From CAWUKT01 sp963923035 (GTDB lineage Bacteria > Bacteroidota > Bacteroidia > J057 > JADKCL01), in contig CAWUKT010000001.1 in the NCBI GenBank assembly GCA_963923035.1, positions 258,319 to 322,318 of the forward strand: DNA of 64,000 nucleotides, in the 5' to 3' direction. Each line of letters begins with the position of its first letter. The first letter of the stretch is position 1. Positions 41,736 to 50,313 of this stretch are shown here, one piece after another. A program made the position numbers and the translations under genes. Under the pieces are notes generated by a model. It did no database searches and had not been told where the DNA came from. It was given only the letters and a program-made list of their open reading frames with translations.

Positions 41736-41740
41736 CGCCC

Positions 41741-43045
41741 ATGCCATTGCGCCGGAACCTGTTTCTCCTCTTTACCGCCAATACCGTCTCCAATTTTGCT
41801 TCGGGAATTACCGTGCTGGCCATTCCTTGGTACCTCGTCAACCTCCCCGAAAGTGAAAATGGCAACCTCAAAATCTTCCTGATGATGGCGGGCGTGACCC
41901 TCGTGACCCTGATTTGGGGATTGTACGCCGGGACGCTCATCGATCGCTACAACCGCAAGCGGATTTTCCAGATCCTCCAGACCGTGGACTTTGCGTTGAT
42001 CGGATTGGCGGGGTTGTACGGGAAAATGACCGGAGAAATGCCCTTTGGTCTGATTGCGCTGGTGGAATGCGTGACGATTTGTTCCTGGACCCTGTTTTAC
42101 CCGAACCTGTACGCCTTCTGCCAGGAGTTGGTGCCGCCCGAAAAATACAAGTTGGTCAACAGCGCCATCGAATTGCAGGGGCAGACCACGAATTTCATCG
42201 GGATGTTGGTCGGGCCGATGCTGATGACCGGTAGCCTGGTCTTTGATTGGGGATTCTTGTCCGCCGATTACCATTTCCACCGCTGGCAACTGTACGAATT
42301 GTTCCTGTTGGACGGCGGGACCTATATGCTGAGTGTCTCGGTCATTTCCCTGATCAAGTACCAGCCCGGCGCTTATATCTCGAAGAGTGTAGGCAGTGTG
42401 CTGAACCGGTTGAAAACCGGTTTTCGCTACCTCGCCAGCAACCGGCCGCTGGTGATTTTTGGCATTGCCTCCTATACCATTTTCTTCGTCCTCCTCGTCT
42501 TCATCCAATCCTGCCTCGCCATTTATATCCAGGGCCATTTGAGCTACGATTTCGAGCGCGGAGCCACCGTCATGGGGACCTTCGAAATGCTATATGCCAT
42601 TGGGGCCATTGTGGCGGGCCTGGTCGGAGTGATACTGGCGAAATGGATGGCCCGCAGTAACCTGATCAAACAAATCATAGGCCTCCTGCTCGTGGCCACA
42701 TTTTTGTTTTGCCTCCTCACCTTCTTCAAATCCCTCGCCGCCTTTTACGTGGCCGGTTTCCTGGTCGGCATTGCCAACGCTGGCACCCGAATCCTCCGCA
42801 TCACCTACCTCGTGCGCGTCGTCCCGAACCACATGATCGGCCGCGTCAATACCCTGTTCACTGCGATCAATGCCCTGATGCGCTTCAGTTTGTTCGTATT
42901 GTTCATGGTGCCCTTTTTCAGCGCGCCCGAAAATGCCCCCAATATTGTCTACGGAACCCTGATCATGGCCACAATTTGTTTGATCAGTGCCGGGTTCCTC
43001 GTATTTTCCTTCTCGTCATTTGACCAAAAAGCTGCCTACGGATGA
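41741..43045 (+). CDS. MFS transporter (MFS_3/EntS-like)
   Basis: 434 residues from the ATG at 41741. Around 10-12 transmembrane helices; motif A is GLYAGTLIDRYNRKRIF in the first cytoplasmic loop, and a second half-motif is GVILAKWMARSNLIKQ. The family exports siderophores, drugs or small metabolites. The 3' end overlaps the murF-alr ATG by four bases (ATGA), so the two are co-translated. A role in envelope precursor export is conceivable from this context but not shown. Confidence 0.88.
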   Translation: MPLRRNLFLLFTANTVSNFASGITVLAIPWYLVNLPESENGNLKIFLMMAGVTLVTLIWGLYAGTLIDRYNRKRIFQILQTVDFALIGLAGLYGKMTGEMPFGLIALVECVTICSWTLFYPNLYAFCQELVPPEKYKLVNSAIELQGQTTNFIGMLVGPMLMTGSLVFDWGFLSADYHFHRWQLYELFLLDGGTYMLSVSVISLIKYQPGAYISKSVGSVLNRLKTGFRYLASNRPLVIFGIASYTIFFVLLVFIQSCLAIYIQGHLSYDFERGATVMGTFEMLYAIGAIVAGLVGVILAKWMARSNLIKQIIGLLLVATFLFCLLTFFKSLAAFYVAGFLVGIANAGTRILRITYLVRVVPNHMIGRVNTLFTAINALMRFSLFVLFMVPFFSAPENAPNIVYGTLIMATICLISAGFLVFSFSSFDQKAAYG

Positions 43046-45513
43046 TCCGAATTGCGTACAGCCTGTTGGAAATACAGCGGGCCATTGGCGGTGAAATTAT
43101 AGGAGACCGGTCCGTCTCAAATGATTCGGGGGCGGTCCTGGCGTTTGACAGCCGCAAGATTCACCGGCCGGGTTCCACCCTGTTCATCGCGTTGAAAGAC
43201 AAGCGCGATGGCCACCGCTATGTGGCGGAGGCATTCCGGAAGGGCGTCCGCCAATTTTGGGTATCGGATGCGTCCGTAGTTCCGGAGGGGGCGGTGGCTC
43301 TGGTGGTCAACGATACCTTGTTGGCGTTGCAGGCCCTGGCGCGTCACCACCGACAGCAATTGAAGGGAAAAGTGATTGGTTTGACGGGAAGCAATGGGAA
43401 AACGGTGGTCAAAGAATGGCTCGGACAAGTGCTGGGAGAACGGTTTCGGGTGGGCAGAAGTCCGGGCAGTTTCAACAGCCAAATGGGGGTCGCCCTGTCG
43501 ATTTTGTCCCAGAATGTGGATGAAGACCTGGTATTCATTGAGGCGGGGATTTCGAAAAAGGGAGAAATGGCCGTTTTAGCAGCTATGATCCAGCCCGATT
43601 GGGGAGTCATGACCCATTTTGGAGATGCCCACGCGGAGGGATTTGCTTCTCCGGAAGACAAATTGGTGGAGAAATTGCAATTGTTTCGGGGCTGTGAGCA
43701 GGTGTTTGTGGGATCGGACGATCAAATGGTGCTCCTCGCGTTGCGGGCGGCTGGATTTCCGTTGCGGACGACGGGAAAAGCTGAGGAGGCCGATTTGGGT
43801 TTGAAGGGTGTGGAAGGAAATGCCTTGGTGTTGGTGGAAGGGGGGGAAGAAAAACGGATCGAATGGAACCTGAAGGGGATTGCGAACCGGGAAAACATCT
43901 TGTTGGTTTTGCTGGTGGCGCGTCATTTAGGGATGGAATGGGAGGAAATTCAGGGACAAATCAAGGAACTGTTCCCGGTATCGATGCGGATGGAAATGCT
44001 CACGGACAATCCCGAGATCACCATCCTCAACGATGCCTACAACGCGGACATGGCCTCCGTCCAGAACGCATTCTCCATTCTCCAGGCCACGCAAAGCCAG
44101 CCTCGGCGCATCGTTATCCTGTCCGACCTCGACCTGCGCGGCTCCCACCGCGAACGCCCGCACCGCGAAATCCTCGATTTCGCGCTCCAACTCTTTGGCC
44201 CCGAAAACGTCCTCCTCATCGGGCCCATTTTCTCCAGCCTCGTCACCGACTCCGCCATCCGCTCCTATCCGGACGTCGACACCTTCCTCGGCGCGTTCGA
44301 CTACGACCGCTTCCGCCGCTCCGTCGTCCTCCTCAAAGGAGCCCGCCGCTTCGAACTGGAACGCATCGTGCCCTACCTGAGCCGCCGCGTCTCCGCCACC
44401 TACCTCAAGATCAACCTCAACCACCTCGCTTCGAACTACCGCGAATTGCGGTCCCGGATCGCAGCGCCCACCCGTATGATGGCCATGGTCAAGGCCATGG
44501 GCTATGGTGCGGGCGACTGGGAAGTCGCCCAACTCCTCGAACGCGAAGGCGTCGATTACCTCGCCGTCGCCTATACCACCGCCGGCATCCAGCTGCGGAC
44601 CCGACGCATCCGCGTCCCCATCATGGTCATGAACGCGGACCCCGCCAACCTCGACCAATTGTACCGCTACAACCTGGAACCGACGATTTACAGCCTGGAC
44701 ATCCTCCGAAACTACGTGCGGACCGGCGAGCGACTGGGCCGGGAATATTTTCCGGTCCACCTGAACGTCGATACCGGAATGTCGCGCCTCGGCTTCTCCG
44801 AGGAAGACCTACCGGCCCTCGGAAAATTCCTGGCGGAACATCCCCGCACCCGGGTCGTTTCGGTGATGTCGCACCTCGCCGTCGCCGACGATCCCGTCCA
44901 AAATGCCGCGACCCAGGCCCAGGCCCGGCGCTTCCTGCATTTCTGCGACCATTTGGAATTGCCGGAGGGGAATCCGGCTCCGATTCGCCACCTGGTCAAT
45001 ACCGCGGGCGTCCTTCGCTTTCCCGAATACCAATTCGAGATGGTACGGGTGGGCATCGGCCTCTACGGTGTTTCTCCGGTGGAAACGCCGCCGGAGGACC
45101 TCTTTTTGCTGGAAGTGGCGAGTCTCCATTCCGTGGTGACGCAGGTCCACGCGTATCCCGCCGGGGTGGCCATCGGCTACGGCGGCACGGATGTGACCCA
45201 GCGGCCCTCGCGGGTGGCGACGGTAGCGATTGGCTATGCGGATGGGGTGCGCCGGGATTTGAGCAATGGAAAAATGAGCTTGTTGGTCCGGGGCCAACGG
45301 GCGCCCATTGTGGGGCGGGTCTGCATGGACATGCTGATGCTGGACGTCACCGAGGTGCCGGGGGTACAGGCAGGCGATGAAGTGGTGATCATCGGCCAGC
45401 AGGGCACCGAAATGATTTCGGTGAATGAAATGGCGGAAGCGAGCGGGACCATTGCCTACGAAATCCTCGTCAATATTGGTCAGCGGGTCCTGCGGGTTTA
45501 CGAACAGGATTGA
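43042..45513 (+). CDS. murF-alr: Bifunctional MurF ligase and alanine racemase
   Basis: 823 residues. The MurF part (1-440) adds D-Ala-D-Ala to UDP-MurNAc-tripeptide: the ATP loop GLTGSNGKTVVKEW (about 113-126), SFNSQMGVALSIL, and the C-terminal ILNDAYNADMASV region. The alanine racemase part (about 448-823) makes D-Ala from L-Ala: the PLP lysine is in MVKAMGYGAG (about 483), and AVAYTTAGIQL, VNTAGVLRF, IGYGGTDV and IGYADGVRR mark the rest. The fusion couples supply of D-Ala to its use in peptidoglycan and is usual in Bacteroidota. The PLP motif reads MGYGAG where many relatives have FSYGSG. It overlaps the MFS gene upstream by 4 bp. Confidence 0.96.
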   Translation: MIRIAYSLLEIQRAIGGEIIGDRSVSNDSGAVLAFDSRKIHRPGSTLFIALKDKRDGHRYVAEAFRKGVRQFWVSDASVVPEGAVALVVNDTLLALQALARHHRQQLKGKVIGLTGSNGKTVVKEWLGQVLGERFRVGRSPGSFNSQMGVALSILSQNVDEDLVFIEAGISKKGEMAVLAAMIQPDWGVMTHFGDAHAEGFASPEDKLVEKLQLFRGCEQVFVGSDDQMVLLALRAAGFPLRTTGKAEEADLGLKGVEGNALVLVEGGEEKRIEWNLKGIANRENILLVLLVARHLGMEWEEIQGQIKELFPVSMRMEMLTDNPEITILNDAYNADMASVQNAFSILQATQSQPRRIVILSDLDLRGSHRERPHREILDFALQLFGPENVLLIGPIFSSLVTDSAIRSYPDVDTFLGAFDYDRFRRSVVLLKGARRFELERIVPYLSRRVSATYLKINLNHLASNYRELRSRIAAPTRMMAMVKAMGYGAGDWEVAQLLEREGVDYLAVAYTTAGIQLRTRRIRVPIMVMNADPANLDQLYRYNLEPTIYSLDILRNYVRTGERLGREYFPVHLNVDTGMSRLGFSEEDLPALGKFLAEHPRTRVVSVMSHLAVADDPVQNAATQAQARRFLHFCDHLELPEGNPAPIRHLVNTAGVLRFPEYQFEMVRVGIGLYGVSPVETPPEDLFLLEVASLHSVVTQVHAYPAGVAIGYGGTDVTQRPSRVATVAIGYADGVRRDLSNGKMSLLVRGQRAPIVGRVCMDMLMLDVTEVPGVQAGDEVVIIGQQGTEMISVNEMAEASGTIAYEILVNIGQRVLRVYEQD

Positions 45514-45631
45514 TTTTTTTGCTCCCCCAAATACTTCATTCCCAGTCCCTTTCGTATGGAGTAAAAAATTATTTCTTTTTCACCCACCAAAAAGCCATTT
45601 CCCTGCATCTACCTTATTGAACCCTTTTACC

Positions 45632-46168
45632 GTGACGGAAGAGCAACTCATATCGGGATGTAAGCAAAAGGATCGGCGGGCCCAGAAGGCCCTCTATGAT
45701 CGCTTTGCGCCCCGTATGTTTGGGGTCTGCCGCCGCTATATCCGGGACGATGCCCTCGCCGAAGAGGCCCTGATTTCCGGGATGTACAAGGCGATGACCA
45801 AGCTGGATCGGTATTCGGGAAAAGGGAGTTTTGAGGGTTGGATCCGAAAAATTGTGGTCAACGAATGCCTGATGTTGCTGCGGTCGCGGCACGAATTTCG
45901 GGATACAGTTGACGTGAACGATGTAGATTTGCGGACCGAAGTCACGGTGGAAACCGAGTTGGCGTTTCAGGAGTTAAAAGAACTCCTGGAAAGTCTGCCG
46001 ACCGGCTACCGGACGGTATTCAACCTGTACGTGTTGGAAGGCTACAAGCACCGCGAAATCGCGGAAATGCTGGGCATCAGTATCCACACGTCAAAATCTC
46101 AGCTTTTGCTCGCGAAGCGTCGAATGCGCGAGCTCATTGAACAACGCAACTACCACGAGGCTGGCTGA
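45632..46168 (+). CDS. ECF-type RNA polymerase sigma factor
   Basis: 178 residues from the GTG at 45632; a much longer frame from 45425 overlaps murF-alr and lacks family sequence. Region 2 (about 22-90) has LYDRFAPRMFGVCRRYIRD and GSFEGWIRKIVVNECLMLLR; region 4 (about 120-170) has LPTGYRTVFNLYVLEGYKHR and the HTH EIAEMLGISIHTSKSQLLLA. The membrane protein gene begins 2 bp after its stop, the place where an anti-sigma factor is usually encoded, so the two probably act together. The regulon is unknown. Confidence 0.92.
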   Translation: MTEEQLISGCKQKDRRAQKALYDRFAPRMFGVCRRYIRDDALAEEALISGMYKAMTKLDRYSGKGSFEGWIRKIVVNECLMLLRSRHEFRDTVDVNDVDLRTEVTVETELAFQELKELLESLPTGYRTVFNLYVLEGYKHREIAEMLGISIHTSKSQLLLAKRRMRELIEQRNYHEAG

Positions 46169-46170
46169 TC

Positions 46171-47238
46171 ATGGCGCCGAAAAAGGACATCTTCGATCAG
46201 TATCGGGACCAAAAGGACCAGTGGGACCAGACGCCCCCGCCTTCGGCGTGGGAACGGCTGGAAAGCCGCCTGGATGCCGAGGCCCCGCCCCATCCCGGGC
46301 GGCCCTGGAAGCCTTTTGTCTGGGGCGGCAGCGTGGTGGCCTTGCTGATTGTGTTGAGCATTGCGCTCTGGCGGCTGGCCGGTCCGAAGGAACCTGCTGT
46401 CCTGAGCAGTCCGGTGACCGCGGTGGAAGAGCCGCGGCAGCGCGCGGAAACGCCGGTGGTGCCCGAGGAAGCCGAGGAGCCCACGGTGCCCAATCAGGAC
46501 CGTCTGGTGCTGAACCGCGTCGCAGACAGCCTGGACACGTCGCCGGTGGAGTTGTTGACCGATGGAGAGATGCCCCGGCGGCCCGAACTCGAAGTCAACT
46601 GGGACAGTCTGATTCCCTCGGCGAACTTTGTGGCATTTGATTACGATTCCGCCAACCTCAATCCGGGCAATATGATCGTGACCAACCGCTACGGGAATGT
46701 CCGGGACACTGTTCAGGACCTCGGGCAGTACCGGCAATTGCGCAGCCTGTCCAACGACAACGTCTACCTGCAATTGAATACCCGCCGCAATGACCTCGAT
46801 TACCGCCCCCGTTCGGGTTCCCGGGCCCCCGATCCGGTGCTGCTGGAGCATTTCAAGTGGTTGTTGGGCAGTTGGAAGCGGAATGGTCCCGGCGGCGCGA
46901 CGATCGAGACCTGGAAACAACTGGATGAGTTTACCCTTGAAGGCCGGGGGTATTTTCTGGTCAATGGGGATACGCTGTTGGCGGAAAAGATGCGGATCGA
47001 GCAGCGGGGCCACGACGTGTACTATATCGTCGCCTTGGACGCGGAAGGGCGTCCGGTCAAGTTCCGGCTGCGGTCGGTGGAGCCGGGAGAGGCCATTTTC
47101 GAGACCGGGCGGGCCCGGTCTCAGAAAGAAATTACCATCCGCCAGGATGATGCGAATAACTATTCTACCATTCTCAACGACAACCGCTCCTACGGGGCCG
47201 AAGAGCGAAGTTTCCAGCGCGCCGACAATCTCCCCTGA
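46171..47238 (+). CDS. Single-pass membrane protein paired with the ECF sigma factor (anti-sigma-like)
   Basis: 355 residues starting 2 bp after the sigma factor. The short N-terminal cytoplasmic segment (DIFDQYRDQKDQWDQTPPPS, then AWERLESRLD) resembles the sigma-binding end of Bacteroidota anti-sigma-like proteins. One transmembrane helix lies at about 50-68 (VWGGSVVALLIVLSIALW). An acidic Pro-rich linker follows. The C-terminal external domain (about 225-345) has LLEHFKWLLGSWKRNGPGG, then alternating strands, a pattern resembling lipocalin-like DUF6265. This is an inference from pattern. The external domain may sense a lipid or other small ligand and relay it to the sigma factor. Confidence 0.68.
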   Translation: MAPKKDIFDQYRDQKDQWDQTPPPSAWERLESRLDAEAPPHPGRPWKPFVWGGSVVALLIVLSIALWRLAGPKEPAVLSSPVTAVEEPRQRAETPVVPEEAEEPTVPNQDRLVLNRVADSLDTSPVELLTDGEMPRRPELEVNWDSLIPSANFVAFDYDSANLNPGNMIVTNRYGNVRDTVQDLGQYRQLRSLSNDNVYLQLNTRRNDLDYRPRSGSRAPDPVLLEHFKWLLGSWKRNGPGGATIETWKQLDEFTLEGRGYFLVNGDTLLAEKMRIEQRGHDVYYIVALDAEGRPVKFRLRSVEPGEAIFETGRARSQKEITIRQDDANNYSTILNDNRSYGAEERSFQRADNLP

Positions 47239-47716
47239 GTTTCCCTGCAATAAATTCGACCTATCTCTTTCCATTTCATTACCTCCTCCTTTCGAATCCC
47301 GCTTCAAGGCCTTCCTATGTGAAAAGGGCCGCTGGGAGAGGAGAATGCGCGGTGTAAGGAAACCTTTGAAAAGGGTTTTGGGCAGAATGGGGAGCCTTTT
47401 ACATTTGATCCATATCAATCAGTGATACCAAGCGCTAAAAATTTCAAAACCCAACCCAAAAGCTATTGAAGTCTTCTGAAGGAGTCTTCTGCTAGAATTT
47501 AATCAGTGGATCTTTCAGTAAAGTGCCTGAAAAGGCAGGGGGCGGTTATTATCAGAGCTGAAATCATAAAACCCACCGCCCCCACAAAAATGGATGATCA
47601 GGACCTGCGATGGACTGAATTGGGGAGTGAGTTTGATTGAAAGGGACAGATGCCTCCATCCGACAGATCTCTTCATATCCAAAGCAAATTTGAAGATATC
47701 CTGGTATCCATCAGAC
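47239..47716. other. Intergenic region with a possible gene remnant
   Basis: About 480 bp with no confident gene. A plus-strand frame from 47590 (MDDQDLRWTELGSEFD, stop, then in the same frame RSLHIQSKFEDILVSIRPPR) looks weakly protein-like and ends at the strong terminator at 47717, so it could be a decayed small gene. This is a low-confidence observation. Confidence 0.35.
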
Positions 47717-47759
47717 CACCCCGTCAGGCTGCTGTGCAGCAGGCGGGGTGAATTTTTTT
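47717..47759 (+). terminator. Strong intrinsic terminator upstream of the GNAT gene
   Basis: CACCCCG (47717-47723) pairs with CGGGGTG (47744-47750), with an inner CTGCTG/CAGCAG stem, then AATTTTTTT. It insulates the acetyltransferase gene from transcription from the left. Confidence 0.85.
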
Positions 47760-47772
47760 GTAGATTCACAGC

Positions 47773-48261
47773 ATGTATATACGACGGGCAGAACGCATGG
47801 ACATCCCGCAGATGATTCCCCTGTTGAATGAGCTGGACCGGCTCCATCTGGAGTGGTACCCGGACCGTTTCCGGCGCTTGCCGGGCGGCACGCGGACGCC
47901 CCATATGGTGACCGATATGTTCAAACATGCTGCTTTTCAGGTCTATGTGGCTGTGGATGCCGGGACCGTCATGGGCATGATGGCATTGGAGTACCGGGAG
48001 CGGAGCGGCCCCATTGCGGTGCGGGAGCACTATATCCTGGTGGACATGATTGTGGTGGGAGAGGAACATCGGAGAAAAGGAGTGGGGAGTCAATTGCTGG
48101 TGTATGCGGAAGAGCTGGCGAAGGAAAGTAAAAACCGACGGCTGGAGCTGAAGGTGTACAAAAAGAATGAAGCGGCTCGCCGCTGGTATGAGCAGCAGGG
48201 ATTTGAGCCGGTATTCGAGACCCTGGCCCGTGATGTACAGGTGGACGGAGAGGGGAAATGA
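47773..48261 (+). CDS. GNAT-family N-acetyltransferase
   Basis: 162 residues, single GNAT domain. The acetyl-CoA loop is IVVGEEHRRKGVGSQLLVYA (the R/Q-x-x-G-x-G/A type, about 94-113). The start MYIRRAERMDIPQMIPLLNE and the end NEAARRWYEQQGFEPVFETL are typical. It would transfer acetyl from acetyl-CoA to an amine of unknown identity. It is insulated by a terminator on its left and stands alone, 13 bp after the T-tract, implying a promoter within or just after the terminator. Confidence 0.9.
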   Translation: MYIRRAERMDIPQMIPLLNELDRLHLEWYPDRFRRLPGGTRTPHMVTDMFKHAAFQVYVAVDAGTVMGMMALEYRERSGPIAVREHYILVDMIVVGEEHRRKGVGSQLLVYAEELAKESKNRRLELKVYKKNEAARRWYEQQGFEPVFETLARDVQVDGEGK

Positions 48262-48499
48262 GCGGTTAAATGGATTTAGCCCTTTGGTTTTGTATTGGGG
48301 GCGACAAAAAATCGTTTCTGCCGAAGGGAAAATAATGAGACAAATGGGGATTGAGTGATGGAAAAAGCAGATTGAAGAGCGAAATCCCAAAATGTTGAAT
48401 TTGGAGAGGGTTTTACATTCTATTAAATTGTTTTCTACATTAAAGATTCGATTCAAATATTTCGATCTCGTTTTATATCCAAAATACCTTCTGTCGCTT

Positions 48500-50233
48500 A
48501 TGAAAAAGTTTACTCTATTGATGGGTCTGGTAATTGCAGCTTGTTTTGGCTTCAATACAGTCCAGGCCCAGGGAGCCACTAAGAAAGCAGTGGTTCTGGA
48601 AATCGCAACCGGTACATGGTGTACCTTCTGCCCTGGATCCTCTATCGGTTCCAGTGAGCTGATCGACAACGGCTGGCCCGTAGTCGTCATCAAAAACCAC
48701 GAGGCCAACGGTGACCCCTTCGAGACCACCGAATCGGCTGCTCGTAACAACTACTACAACGTTTCCGGATTCCCGACGTCCACCTTCGACGGTGATGCCG
48801 GTTTCTCTGGTGGTAGCGCCACCAACTCCCTCTACGGTTCTTACCTCCCCTACTTGCTGGAGGCCATGAACGCTCCCACTCCGTTCGACATCGACATGAG
48901 CTTTTCCCGCTCCAACGATACCATCCTCGCCGACGTAGACATTTCCCAGATGGGAACCTACTCCGGCCCCCTCAACGTATTCTTCGTTGTAACTGAGTCC
49001 AAAATCCAGTACAGCTGGCAGAACCAGTCCGAAGTCAACTACGCCAACCGTCTCATGCTCCCAGATGCCAACGGCCGCGCCGTTACCATCGCCATGGGCC
49101 AGACCGTTACCGAGTCCTTCGGATTCGTCATCGATCCTTCCTGGGTTGACTGCAACCTCGAAATCTCCACCTTCGTTCAGAACATGACCACCGGCGAAAT
49201 CTTCAACGCTACCAAAGCCAAGATTTGCCCGCCCACCGAAGATTTCGACCAGGAACTTGCCAACGTCGCCAACGTACCCACCGGCTACAACTGCGACAAC
49301 AGCTACGCACCGCAAATCCTCGTTCGTAACCACGGTTCCGATACCATCGGTAGCTTTACCATCGATTACGACGTCACCAACAGCGCTGGTACCACCTCGG
49401 GTCAGTTCACCTGGACCGGCAACCTCGCCGGACCGCTCCCCTTCGTGGTTAACCTGCCTTCCCTTACCTATACTCCTGGCCTGAACAGCAAGTTCAACGC
49501 CACCATGACCAATGTTCTGGACCTCCAGGGCAATGCCGTCACCGACGCCAACACCAACAACCCGACTTCTTACGCTCAGCCCACCCAGTGGGACTACCTC
49601 GAAGAAGACGGCGGTATGTACACCTTCAACATCACTACCGACAACTACGGTTATGAGACCTACTGGCAGATCACCGATGGCGCTGGCACTGTCCAGGCTT
49701 CTGGTGGTAACCCCACAGTAGGCGCCAACGGTGGTGGCCTCCAGGTTGCTGCTGCTGGTAACGCTGGTGCTTACGGCAACGGTACCCTCTACACCGAAAC
49801 GGTAATGCTCTCCGGTGCTGACTGCTACGAGCTCCTCGTTGTGGACGACTGGGGTGATGGTATCTGCTGCTCCGTTGGTCAGGGTTCCTACGAACTCCTC
49901 AACCCCTACGGCCAGCAAATCATCACGGGTGGCCAATTCGGAATCATCGACGATCCGAACTGGTCCCTCACCAGCGTAGTTAGCGTTGACGAAAGCCTCG
50001 ACGGCGAAGTTGCAATCTTCCCGAACCCCAACAACGGTACCTTCACCGTTCGCGTAAGCGACCTCGTTACCGACGGTCAGCTCACCATCGTTAGCCTGGA
50101 CGGCCGTCGTGTATTCGACCAGGCCATCACCAGCTCCGAAATGGACGTTCGCCTGGACATCGCTGCCGGTACCTACATGGTAACTGTCACTTCCAATGGC
50201 CGCGTGACCACCCAGAAGATTGACATCCGTTAA
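48500..50233 (+). CDS. Secreted thioredoxin-fold (Omp28-like) protein with T9SS sorting domain, probably highly expressed
   Basis: 577 residues from the ATG at 48500; the signal peptide is MKKFTLLMGLVIAACFGFNT-type (cleavage after VQAQ). Residues about 28-150 are a thioredoxin-like, Omp28-type domain with a CTFCPG motif. A long beta-rich central part follows, and a segment with VDDWGDGICCSVGQGSYELL near 460. The type A T9SS domain starts at AIFPNPNNGTFTVRV (about 510) and ends TYMVTVTSNGRVTTQKIDIR. Codon choice differs from the neighbours (Arg mostly CGT, Gly mostly GGT, Asn AAC, Leu CTC), which suggests high expression. A strong terminator follows. Confidence 0.88.
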   Translation: MKKFTLLMGLVIAACFGFNTVQAQGATKKAVVLEIATGTWCTFCPGSSIGSSELIDNGWPVVVIKNHEANGDPFETTESAARNNYYNVSGFPTSTFDGDAGFSGGSATNSLYGSYLPYLLEAMNAPTPFDIDMSFSRSNDTILADVDISQMGTYSGPLNVFFVVTESKIQYSWQNQSEVNYANRLMLPDANGRAVTIAMGQTVTESFGFVIDPSWVDCNLEISTFVQNMTTGEIFNATKAKICPPTEDFDQELANVANVPTGYNCDNSYAPQILVRNHGSDTIGSFTIDYDVTNSAGTTSGQFTWTGNLAGPLPFVVNLPSLTYTPGLNSKFNATMTNVLDLQGNAVTDANTNNPTSYAQPTQWDYLEEDGGMYTFNITTDNYGYETYWQITDGAGTVQASGGNPTVGANGGGLQVAAAGNAGAYGNGTLYTETVMLSGADCYELLVVDDWGDGICCSVGQGSYELLNPYGQQIITGGQFGIIDDPNWSLTSVVSVDESLDGEVAIFPNPNNGTFTVRVSDLVTDGQLTIVSLDGRRVFDQAITSSEMDVRLDIAAGTYMVTVTSNGRVTTQKIDIR

Positions 50234-50256
50234 TTGAACTTCCGAAATATGAATAG

Positions 50257-50286
50257 AAGGCCTTCCCTCGGGAAGGTCTTTTTTTT
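50257..50286 (+). terminator. Intrinsic terminator after the T9SS protein gene
   Basis: AAGGCCTTCC pairs with GGAAGGTCTT around a 4-nt loop, followed by a run of eight T. It lies 24 bp beyond the stop at 50233. Confidence 0.92.
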
Positions 50287-50313
50287 GCCCCGCCCTTTTT
50301 CTACCTTGAATCA

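Noticed and set aside
40847..42538. Long leftward open frame (563 codons) opposite the VWA and MFS genes
   Set aside because: It covers two well-supported genes on the other strand, has no family pattern, and mirrors their third-position bias.
45425..45631. Earlier in-frame ATG for the ECF sigma factor
   Set aside because: It overlaps murF-alr by about 90 bp and gives 69 residues of non-family sequence; the GTG at 45632 begins the family directly.
47590..47755. Plus-strand frame with MDDQDLRWTELG... as a gene
   Set aside because: It is interrupted by a stop after 16 codons, no family is recognisable, and it runs into a terminator. Noted as a possible remnant only.
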